Source of the DNA: Cruorifilaria tuberocauda
Taxonomy: Eukaryota; Nematoda; Chromadorea; Rhabditida; Onchocercidae
Assembly: GCA_013365365.1 (NCBI GenBank)
Contig: JABVXU010000094.1
Span: 94,108 to 158,107 of the forward strand
Length of the DNA stretch: 64,000 nt
Direction: 5' to 3'
A model generated the notes under the pieces. That model saw only the letters and a list, made by a program, of their open reading frames with translations, did not search any database and was not told where the DNA came from. Position numbers and translations under genes: made by a program. Below, one piece after another: positions 27,901 through 37,792 of the stretch; the stretch's first letter is position 1, and each line of letters opens with the position of its first letter.

Positions 27901-29439
27901 TATACTAAAATATAAAGGATATCAAACGCTACAACATAAAACAAATGTTATACAGCTTTAAATAGATAAAAAACAGTCTTTGAAACATGTAATAGCTTGT
28001 CCCACTCCTTAAACTTAAAATAGAACGATATTCCTTAGAAAATGCTTTTAAATGTTAACAAAGTTAACATACAAGATTTACAACATCGTTAGTGAGATCT
28101 CGGGCCAAATCAAGTGTAACAAAACATGAAAATGCTCCCAGCGCTATACCCGTCTCGTAGATTACAGCACTGTGCAAATCTTTTCGTATTAAATTGGTGG
28201 TCAACATCAAAACATCGGTACCATCATGGAAACATTGTGACGCAGCCATATAACTTTAAAAAACAAATTTTGAATGTTTCTCACTTGACTGGCAATTCAG
28301 TCGTATATGGGTAGCTGAAAACCTATGGCAACTAGAGCCAAATGATACTACTTTCATTTGATTAAGATGCATTCCCTCCATTTTTGTCTCAAATGAGATG
28401 ATGCTGTAGAATAAAATAAGTTCTAAATTTTGAAATAACATTAAAACATAGGTGTGTATGACCAAATAAAATTTTATTTGCTAAATTTTTTTGCTGGTAA
28501 TTAAAGGTATTGAAGTAAGGAAGAAAAGATTTTGCATAGCAGCAGGTCCAAACACCTTATCATGATAATGCCAATTAATTTTATTTTAAATTTCTTCCTA
28601 ATTTTCTGTTAGATTTCCAATTACCGCTGTGAAATTTACCCGATTCGCTTCTCGGTAAATTTCGTTGATGCCATTACTTCAATAATATTGAATGATGCCC
28701 ATGATATGTCATATCCCATCATTTGCAACTAAAAGTCATCATGTTCAATAAATCATAACTAATATCCTCTATTACGTTATAAATACCAAAGTGCCCAAGT
28801 AATCAGTAACACAGAGTTATCTTTACACTTCGCTGCTACATCTCACTATAAATAACCAAACAACATCAAATTTTCATTGTGTAAATAAATTAAACTTTTC
28901 ACTAGATTTCATAGGCGGTCTTCGATGTGATTTAATCATTAGCGCATTATATTAATGTCGTGATGGCTTAACATTATTCAGAAATGACATATTGTTAGAA
29001 TTTCCTAGAGATTCTAGTTTTCATATTTTGAATCTTCGGTATAAATTCCTAGAAATTTTCGTTTTCTTTCAGACAACAAATTTCAAAATTCACATTACAG
29101 CGATGTTTAGGAACATACATAAGCAAGTTTTTCGATTGCGTTCGCCTTGACAAAGACAGAATCTTGTCGGAGTTCCATCTTGATTTCATGAATGCATGCT
29201 GCGATGTACCGAGCCTAAACGCACATACATATATAATTGAAAAGAATGACAGAAGATGGTTCGGAAATTCTATTGTTTCTGTTGTTACTACTTATAAGTG
29301 AATTATTTATCGATGTTACAAAAAGATAACAGCTAACACTAACTTCATTATCCTTGTTGTTCCGGATCCCGCGGATTAAATCTGTCAGACTTTTGTCAAA
29401 AAAGCGATCCAAATTACTGCGCACTTTGCGCAATGCCAT
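18901..29439 (-). CDS. apd-3: AP-3 adaptor complex, delta subunit (delta-adaptin)
   Basis: Twenty-nine minus-strand exons join in frame to 1253 residues. They are 29344-29439, 29119-29214, 28640-28728, 28073-28253, 27675-27804, 27444-27583, 27163-27236, 27004-27053, 26676-26728, 26250-26419, 25868-26041, 25478-25547, 24967-25133, 24558-24789, 24198-24343, 23868-24084, 23285-23423, 23021-23172, 22783-22854, 22378-22631, 22135-22285, 21852-21929, 21375-21545, 21002-21157, 20454-20576, 20259-20344, 19823-19944, 19340-19422 and 18901-18990 (TAA). The N-terminal adaptin trunk (residues about 1-600, HEAT-like) is very close to metazoan AP-3 delta: FDKSLTDLIRGIRN, MGYDISWASFNIIEVM, FPRLKEKLEDPDPG, VLIEDSDQNLKYLGLLAM. 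GLDLDAWIHEP opens the hinge, which becomes a Lys-rich and Asp/Glu-rich linker. The C-terminal ear follows (FQLPAGISAEHVF, AKLRLSSYKILGETEDL). AP-3 sorts cargo from endosomes to lysosome-related organelles (gut granules in worms). An acceptor TATTTCAG ends 13 nt upstream of the ATG. It is slightly longer than the human protein, mostly in the hinge. Confidence 0.96.
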
Positions 29440-30165
29440 AAATTTAACGAGACTGAAATATACATGCAACTTACATTTGTTTCTATCGCCTAAATCCTTT
29501 ATGCACGTCGCTCTACAACAATTTTTTTAAATGCTTTCTTTTGCATAACTACGATAATTAATGCATTCAACAAAAAAACCACTGGTGATAAGAAATTTTA
29601 GTGCAAAGTCTCAGATGACAAGCAAAAATAAACTTAAAAGTTCTCTACCTATACCTCGCAGTTCTGCTAATCTAAACCATCATTTCAATCTCTGCTTCTC
29701 TTCAAAAACTAACACTCTTCCTGTGAAATACTCAGATATTACTTTCACGCTCTGAAACACTTCAGGATAATTTTAAAAAAAAGATCTATCATACCGTTTG
29801 GTAATTGTTACACCACCCCTCATTATTTACACGTACGTTACGACTACGTCAAGCAACAAAACAATAACGATAAATGTGTTTACTGAGACGACGTTTTACG
29901 AAGTTCAGTTGTGTCACCATCAAGGATCTGTAGAAACCGTTTTGGTTTTTTAGTGAATGTGGAAAATTTAAATTATTCACTTTAAAGTATTTAAGTATTT
30001 AGGGCTTTAAAGTATGTGTTATTTAGTTATTTTCATTTCATGCGGACTTTTTTTTCTAAAGTTTGAAATAAATTTAAACAATAGAAATGAGATAGTTTTA
30101 ATTCCAGTCATATGGCTATTTTCAATTTAATATTAGTACACAAATTTAATACACACTTTTCAGGA
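29440..30165. promoter_or_regulatory. Divergent promoter region between AP-3 delta and SHQ1
   Basis: A 726-bp spacer lies between two start codons that face away from each other. Both genes have a 3' splice acceptor close to the ATG (29453 on minus, 30163 on plus), so both mature 5' ends are probably set by spliced-leader addition. The true transcription starts are not visible. A GC-richer patch at about 29800-29900 (ACGTACGTTACGACTACGTC) is the likeliest core element. No clear TATA box was identified. Confidence 0.5.
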
Positions 30166-32671
30166 ATGCTAACCCCGGTATTCCATATAGATCAAACTCC
30201 GGAATATGTTACCATTCATATTTATGCGCCTTATGCAAATGTGAAGGATACTGAAGCCGAGTATTGCGACTTGCAATTCTTTTTCATTTCGCGGCCATAT
30301 TTCTTGAAGTTGTATTTACCTTGTGAACTGGCTGAGGAATATATATCGGGTACATATGATTGTGATAAAGGTAAGCAGATTTTTAAACGATTAAATTTTG
30401 CTGGATGAGTTTGGTTTTGCAACTTTTAGTAGAGATCGGCGTGGATTTATAACTTATACACTTTGAAATTTTCTCTCTTTTAAATATTTCAACTCTCATT
30501 TTTTCGCCCTGTCTTATTTAATTGTTGTACAGCAGTTACTCCATGTGAATATCACATCTAATCTATCTGCATCCATCTTTTTCTGGTTAAATTAAATAAT
30601 TAAAAAACAAATGTTGTTTTTATATTATTTTAGTAAAAATGTTGTTTTTCGTGCAAATTTTTTTCGTCAAAATTTCATTTCCAATAATTACTTGCTAATC
30701 GTTCTTTAGATCTAGAACCGTTGATTAAATAATCAACTTTTAGTATTTTTCAATCATAATATCCGTCTATTTCAGGATCATTTACATTCAAAGCATTAAA
30801 AAAAAATATTGGTGAATTCTTTCCTAATTTGGATTTAGTGAATCAACTGTTGAAACCATCAGATATCCATGCAAAACGACTGGTGGAAGAAACTGGCGAA
30901 GATGACGGTATTATTTAACGTATTTCCAAATATTAGTTTCGTCGATTTTAATGAACTAATGCTTCTGGCTCCATCCATGACTTGAGTATCATGCATTAGT
31001 TGAATTTCTTTAAGGTGCTTAGCAAAATTTACATCGAATGTTTTGCAGGCGTTCTAACCAATTTCTCAAATGAACCGCAGAGTTCCAAAACATCAGACAC
31101 CATCATAATTGATGATTTCATGGATGAGAAATGTAAACTCTACGGTTATGGTTTTGCTTGCAGTCGTCACGGTATTATTGGAAAATTCAGCGCAGAAATC
31201 GATAATCTTTTGGATTTAAAAAATCCTGAAGATTCACTAATCGATGAAAGATCTATGGATTGTTTAAAACATGATCAGTTAAAGTTCGATGCCGAACATT
31301 ACATGTATGTTGCCATGTTAGAATTTAGATTAAGAACTGAAAATTTAGTGTTTTTTCTTTTTTTAAAAACTTCGTTCTTATTTATAAACTTATACTGTAA
31401 TGAGATAGTTTCTTTCAGTGCTGACCTATTCGAGAAGAATTCTTTGCTGGATGACTGTTTACAGTTTGAATACCCTGAAACAATGTTTGATTTGTCGTTT
31501 AAAAGTCGGGATCGTTTGAAGGATTTGCCCAAGAAATCGTTCCCCAAGTATTCTTCGCATTTAGAAAAAACGATTGCACTGTCTCTAATAGATATTCTTT
31601 TCGCTTATTTATATGATTTAAGGACAACATGTGCAGAGCATTCCTCGGAATCTGGTCGGTTTTTAATCATTCAATTTAAATTATTTAAAATATATTTGAA
31701 TATGGATTGTTTGTTATATTGGTCGTGGATGCACAATAGAAAAACAACGCTTCCTGTGCTGAATGAATGTTTTGTTGTCTTTTTTATACCAACCAACTGG
31801 TATAAACAAAGACAGCAAAACATTCATGGTTGGAACTGGAAGGCATATTATAGCTATATTTTTTTATGTAAAAAATACATACATAAAATCGAAGCATTTT
31901 TATCTTCCGTTTTAATTTTTACAATATCTTTTGAATTTACCTAATTTATTCTTTTTTATTGACATAATTTATATTTTCTTGATATAATTCATTCCATAAA
32001 AGTTAGTTTATTAATTTTTCATTTTTTCTTTAACCTTTATGATTTTCAGGTTGGACAATCGCAAAATTGAGTCCTACTCTCAGTTATCTGGTGAGGTGGA
32101 AGACAGCAAAGGAATCCATCATAGGTGCTGTTAGAAGATCGTTATGTTTCCCGCTTTATCGGCATTGGGATGTATCTATGAAAGTCTTAGACGACTTGAA
32201 ATTTCTTTTTGGCAAAGGTGAATTTGAGAATTTTATTTTTGAATTTAAAAGATTCGAATCATGTTTTTAATCAATGTTCCTGATAACCGAGCATTTTGTG
32301 CCGCTTTTCTGGTGGTTAATATTTAAATTATTTAAGCTGAAGTAATAAAATTAAAAAAACATGTAGAATTTTCCGTTATAGGCAAGGTATCACTACTACA
32401 GTGTCTGGTAGACGTCCATATAATTTTATCAACAAGCGGCGATTATCGTTATTTATTGAATGATTTATTTATAACTGATTATTGTTTGTGGGTTCAGTGT
32501 GTCTCGAATGACATTCTGTCATGGTTAGAGTCCGAGTTGAATCATTTAATTTTAAAAAAAAGTGATATCCAGTTAGACCTGGAAGAAACGGAGCTGGAAG
32601 CAAAGTTGCTGACTTTGCAAGTAGATGCCAAAGATTCGGAACTCGAGGATTCAGATGATGATCCTTCCTAG
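30166..32671 (+). CDS. SHQ1: SHQ1 homologue, H/ACA ribonucleoprotein assembly chaperone
   Basis: Six exons (30166-30370, 30776-30907, 31049-31304, 31419-31654, 32050-32217, 32382-32671, TAG) give 428 residues. The first exon is a CS (p23-like) domain beginning MLTPVFHIDQTPEYVTIHIY and matches SHQ1 almost position by position, including PYFLKLYLP and YDCDKG. Exons 3-6 are the Shq1 domain: YGFACSRHGIIGKF, FDAEHYIADLFE, LSLIDILFAYLYDLRTT, AKLSPTLSYLVRW, LCFPLYRHWD, LLNDLFITDYCLWVQ. The protein ends in an acidic ELEDSDDDPS tail. SHQ1 holds dyskerin (Cbf5) before H/ACA snoRNAs load, so it supports rRNA pseudouridylation. The start codon is two bases after TTTTCAG, which suits trans-splicing. Intron 3 (31305-31418) is 114 nt, a multiple of three, and has no stop, so an unspliced reading continues through it. 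The junction HY-IADLFE supports splicing it out. Intron 4 carries a strong hairpin. Confidence 0.96.
31750..31842 (+). ncRNA. Pre-miRNA-like hairpin in SHQ1 intron 4 (candidate)
   Basis: Positions 31763-31791 pair with 31798-31827 almost perfectly: 29 base pairs, one G-U and one bulged C at 31807, closed by a six-base loop (ACCAAC). Outside this core an interrupted lower stem continues (31750-31762 with 31830-31842), with two mismatches and a two-base bulge. The shape is a ~65-nt near-perfect upper stem on an imperfect basal stem. It lies on the same strand as the host gene, well inside a 395-nt intron. I do not recognise a known miRNA seed. The small loop would also fit a palindromic remnant of a mobile element. 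Confidence 0.5.
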
Positions 32672-34086
32672 GATATTATTCACAAAACAATAAAAGTTGC
32701 GTTATTTTTCTTATGAAATTTAGATGACGTAAAAAATAAGGCAGATTGAAAATAGGAAAAGGTGAATTGCAATTACTACGGTTGCACCAATTGCTGATCT
32801 CATTACTCCTAATCCACTGCTGCTCATTGTCTTTTTCGCTCTTTGTTCTTTATTGTTAATTATTATTCATGTGCTTGTAAAATAATATCAAATTAAAGAT
32901 TCTTCTATGTTTATTATTTAGAGAAGAGGAAAATGTTGATGTGCTCAATTAACGAATATTCTATTGCAGTGATGTGCTTATTCAGTTATGTATATATCAT
33001 TGTGATTTTTGGAAATTTTGATACAATAAATGCTAATGATCAATTCGCTGAAAGCATATTTGGAAGTATTAGTGCCGGAATACTTGCCGATTACAGTCAC
33101 TGATGATTTGAGCCATTAGACGGTTGAAAATATAATTAAGAATTATATACTAGCAATCTAGTAAAATAAACCCGTTATCTACAATAGCAACAGGTTTATA
33201 ACCTGTTTCAAGATTATCAGATACAGGATATAGTGTTCAAGCTTATTATTTTCAATTCCAATGAAACTTTAAATTTTAGTTTTAGTACTCATATACTTTA
33301 ATACTTACAACTTTAATACTTATAAGTCTTGTTTATTACGTTTATTCATCTTCGCTGTTGCTAATTAACAGTTGATTTATTGTTTAACTCGGTGAATGAG
33401 TAGCTAAATGATCACCAATTTGCAAGGAACATGAAACGATTAGTGCTATCGATCCTTTCTTTTTTTTCTTGGAAAACTCTGCTATACAATGAAAGGATAA
33501 TTATTATTTGTTAGAACATTGTTCCATTGCTCTTTACTCTAACTTCCTGAAGTAGAAATAATTGCTGTACAATTTCGTATATTTATCATCCAAATATTTT
33601 CATATAAATGACATTTATATCGAAATGAGAAAATTTCTGCGATAATTTTTGTATCTTAATTTAAAACAGTTAATTATTTTCTTTTCATTCGTTGAAATAT
33701 TTAAATTTATGAGCATGAATTTCAGTCGGTGATTAAGTATTCTGATATAGAATTGTGATGTTTTGTTTTGTGTGAAATTAATTTCTAACAGCTGAAACTG
33801 ATATTTTGCTATATTTAGGGATTTTTTTTCTTTTATCTTTCTTATTGTTCACCAAAGAAGAGAAAAAAACGAAAACAGAAGGGAATTGTTAAGCCTAATT
33901 TATGTGAAATAATAGCAATTAGCATATTTCTAATGATATAATATTAAGTGTTCGATTTTATTTCGATTTTCGATTATGCATTCCCAATTTCAGAGTGTGC
34001 AATTGTCAATTTCATTTTTATTAGGATTGTTAATATTTTATTTTCTCTATACGTGCTAGTTCATAAGCTATTAGAAGTTAATTTCA
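32672..34086. other. Spacer between SHQ1 and dihydropteridine reductase
   Basis: 1.4 kb with no coding exon recognised. Transcription of both neighbours is on the plus strand, but the distance is far more than the roughly 100 bp of a typical nematode operon. A candidate acceptor (CAATTTCAG) ends at 33993, 93 nt before the downstream ATG. Confidence 0.55.
32689..32694 (+). terminator. Polyadenylation signal of SHQ1
   Basis: AATAAA lies 18 nt after the SHQ1 stop codon, implying a very short 3' UTR. Confidence 0.6.
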
Positions 34087-35911
34087 ATGTCAATAAGTCG
34101 TGTTGCTGTTTATGGTGGTCGAGGAGGACTTGGCTCAATAATTGTTGATTATTTCAAGAGTAAAAACTTTGTAGGTTGTCGTTATTTTAAACTTCTCTAT
34201 GAATTCTTTAAATATTTTCGAATTATACAAATCCATTTCGAATCTATTTATGTTTTATTTCACTCGAAAAATCCATTTTACAAGTTAATATAAATTATAA
34301 GTTAACTTAATTCATAAGTTAAATTTTATTTTATAAATAATCTAATTTATAAGACACATAAGAATATAGCAATGCTTGGCTTGTCTTTGCTGCAATGAAA
34401 TATAAATATGATGAATGAAATTTTAATAAATTTAAATTATTACAGTGGGCATTAAGTATAGATATTGTGAAGAATGAAATGGCTGATGCAAATGTTCTGG
34501 TAAACAAAGATGCTTCATGGATAGAACAAGAAGGCTTCATTCTTAAATCGTAAGTAAATCTGATTAAAGCTTATTTCTTTTAAAGCTTAGAAAAAAAAAT
34601 CCTTGCAGTATTTGGCGAGTTTTTTTTCTTTCTACATTTCTGTTTTTGATGAGTATGGATAGTTATTTTATGATAGAAAATTAATTTGGCTGATATAAGT
34701 ATAGATAATTCATTATTATTCTAATGCTATTTTGTGAGTTACTTCAGTAACTATACAGTTTTGATTATTTGCAAAATATGAGAGTATTTAGTGTTGGTGA
34801 AACATTGAATGGTGAACGTTTGGATGCCATATTATGTGTAGCAGGTGGTTGGGCTGCTGGTAGTGCTAGTAATGAAAATATGATAAAAAATTCGGAAATT
34901 TTATGGAAACAGAATGTTTGGACATCAGCTATATCTGCTCGAATTGCTGCATTGTATTTGAAAAGTAATGGTCTTCTTCAATTTACTGGTGCAGCGTCGG
35001 TAAGATTTTTCAGCTTTTATTCATATTGGAAAAGAGAAAAATCCCTACCAGTACAGTACATCGAACAGCATTGAGTAATGAATAAATCGAATAGTATTGG
35101 GTAATGAATAAACGTTTTCAAATCATATTAAATTATATCGATTTACCAAATTTCAATTCAAAATAGATCACAATTTGTTTTCTAGCTTCATCTGATTTAA
35201 TTTTGTATTCTGAAAATGTATACTTTATAGGCGTTGAAAGGTACGTCAGGAATGTTAGGATATGGTATGGCAAAGGCAGCAGTACATCAATTGACTAAAA
35301 GCCTTGCTCCTGAAAAATCTGGAATGCCGGATGGATCAACCGTTGTTGCTATTTTACCAATGACGCTAGATACTGCAGAGAATCGTAAATGGATGCCAAA
35401 GGCGAATACCGATTCGTAAGTTCCAAAGATAATTTCAAAGATAAAATCCAAAGAAGAATATTTACAAGTAATTCATACAAGTAATATTCCAATTTCAATT
35501 AATATTGATTCGAATTATAACCCGAAATGGAAGTATATCAAGGTTCTTCAAGACTTGAAAAAATATTTTTTTAGTATTTGAAAAGTTTTTAGTTTTTAGT
35601 TGTTTTTCAATAGCGAATAGTAGTTGAAAACAAGTGAAAATAATCATTATCTCATGAAAGTGCATTATGATTTTATTATGAAGTTACACTGTCAACTTCA
35701 ATTCTTTGCAGCTTTACACCTTTACAGCTCTTTGCTTTACCATTAAGTTAGATCTGTGAAAATCAGTTTTGAATATTTCAGATGGACATCGCTTGATTAC
35801 ATAGCAGAACTACTACATGGATGGACGTTAGATCCATCATCACGACCTCCAAGCGGTTCATTAGTTGAAATAATTACACAGAATAAACAAAATGAATTAA
35901 AGATACACTAA
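34087..35911 (+). CDS. qdpr-1: Quinoid dihydropteridine reductase
   Basis: Five exons (34087-34170, 34446-34549, 34792-34999, 35231-35415, 35782-35911, TAA) join to 236 residues, close to the roughly 240 of animal enzymes. It regenerates tetrahydrobiopterin from the quinonoid dihydro form with NADH, supporting phenylalanine, tyrosine and tryptophan hydroxylases in the cytosol. The Rossmann dinucleotide loop YGGRGGLG is at residues 9-16. [13 protein letters not shown] is the conserved strand-4 region, and [11 protein letters not shown] the following helix. The short-chain dehydrogenase catalytic pair is Tyr143 and Lys147 in [26 protein letters not shown] and the C-terminal PPSGSLVEI also match the family. 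Nothing is missing. AATAAA is at 35925-35930, 14 nt after the stop. Confidence 0.97.
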
Positions 35912-37792
35912 TATGATATGAAACAATAAATTATATTTATCACCCTTCAATTTTTTACTTGCATTTCTTTTCTAATTGACTTTCCACTATATTTTTCTGA
36001 TGTTTTTATTTCATAATTTTATGTTCTAACTAGTTATTGATAATATTGTAATTTTTCCAAGTTTACAGAACATTTCTTTATAATAGCATTGTTTTGTTTC
36101 GCATATTTTACAATATTATACTTCGCTTAAAGTAACTTAAGCTAGTAAATTTGAATGATCCAATGTTTTTGCTTATATTAGTTCTTGATAAATATAATGA
36201 ATCATAGTAATATTGGTCAAGGTTTGATCAAAACAATAATGATCTTCTTTTCATAAATTATGACATCATTATTGATTTACATCAATTCGAGTTGAGGATC
36301 TTAATTCTCAAATTCTAAAATAGTAAGGGTTTTACTATACGTTATTTTGATGTTTGTTACTCCTTCTACTTGTTGTCACTTCCGTTGTTGCTAATATTAA
36401 AAATAAGCAATCACAAATGGCTAGAGCAAAAAAAAAATCTTATCACTCATCAGCACATACATTGTCATTTAACATCTGCAAGGTATAGTAGAATTTTAAA
36501 AATATGTTAATGATATGATCCTCTTTTTAATGTTCCTCAGATATTCAATATAATATTGATCATATTAAAATTAAAATTACTAGGATGGAATACACCGTGC
36601 TGATGAATGAGTAGATAAGATCAGAATTCAATTTATTCAACAGATAGACAAGTGAATAGTTCAAAGGTCCACTACCAATATCGATTTTATCATATGACGA
36701 ATTCATTACACATTTGATTTTACTTACATAGATATATTTATGTGTGTGTGTCTGTCTGTATATCTTATATACAGTCATCTGTGTGTACGTGTGTGGTGTA
36801 TGTGTAAGCGCATACTTATATGTGTGGGTGTATGTATCTTGTATATGTGTGTAAGCGTGTATGTGTATGTGTGTATAATTAAAGTATTTAGATATGTGTA
36901 AATCATGTGTGTGCACATCCTTTGTTATTTGATATGATTTTGAAAAGTGAAAAGACGTGACGATCAAGTGATCATTTTCATATAAATGAATTGTCTCTAG
37001 AAATTTTAAGGAAATAAATTTTATTCAACCTTATCGGTAAGACGTATTTGTTGCACCGACCGTATAATCATAGTTACACATAATGTCATCGTGTGGCGCA
37101 AATATGTCGAAGCATTTTTGGTTCGCTGTTTAGCAGTTTTTCGGGATTCCTGCTGTTCCTCGCATTTCCGTTTTTCAGAACTATTGAGTGGAAAGGCAGG
37201 TAGATCAGTGGGAGAGAATTCAAAATTATGATTATAATCTTACTAGATGAAATAGGTTATAGAAATTGAAATGGAATAATAAAGGTATGACGAAGTATAT
37301 TTCTCTATTCTATGAATGGATAATCTAGGATAATTAATAGTTAAATCATATAAATTTGCCAGATTTAGATTACCGTAATATTATTTCAGGTTATATTTGA
37401 TTATTAGGTCATTGTAGTTTTGTTGGACACTAACAAAGTTGATTGGAAGATATGTTTTAAATAAATTGTAGTGAAAGAAATAAGCAGTAAGTTCACTTGC
37501 TAATTTATTAAACTTTTTGTCAGAATTATATGGCTGCTGTTGTTTGTTCATGGAATTTGACTAACTTTTTTTTTACGTGATGTAGGACTTATATGTCTTT
37601 TATTAAATCTTTCTATTTTATCTGTAATCCTATGACTCATAACTACTTGATGAATAATTGGTTTCGGGAAAAAAGCTATCTTAAATCCTTTTAATTAGAC
37701 GATTTGACACTTCATGTTTTCATGGGTATGTATCACTATTATTGTTTCAGGATATTTTGGTTCATTTGAGAAACATCAGTACGTATTAAATA
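35912..37792. promoter_or_regulatory. Spacer and 5' flank of tcer-1
   Basis: AATAAA at 35925-35930 serves the reductase gene. A TG-rich satellite occupies 36738-36910. A less AT-rich patch at about 37020-37200 (CACCGACCGTATAATC, GTGTGGCGCAAATATG, TCCTCGCATTTCCG) stands out and may be the tcer-1 promoter. An ATTGTTTCAG acceptor ends at 37750, 42 nt before the tcer-1 ATG, a likely trans-splice site. Confidence 0.45.
36738..36910. repeat. TG/TATG satellite
   Basis: Imperfect TGTGTG, TGTATG and TGTAAGCG repeats with an internal TATATACAG break. It is the same composition class as the array at 13.6-14.5 kb but lacks its AT-rich spacer unit. The minus-strand open frame here (His/Thr-rich) is a translation of the repeat. 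Confidence 0.85.

Noticed and set aside
31000..31944. Single 314-codon frame taken as one exon of SHQ1
   Set aside because: It reads through the 114-nt intron 31305-31418 and past the donor at 31655. The spliced form matches SHQ1 and the read-through does not.
36560..36967. 135-codon minus-strand frame, His/Thr-rich
   Set aside because: Translation of the TG satellite at 36738-36910.
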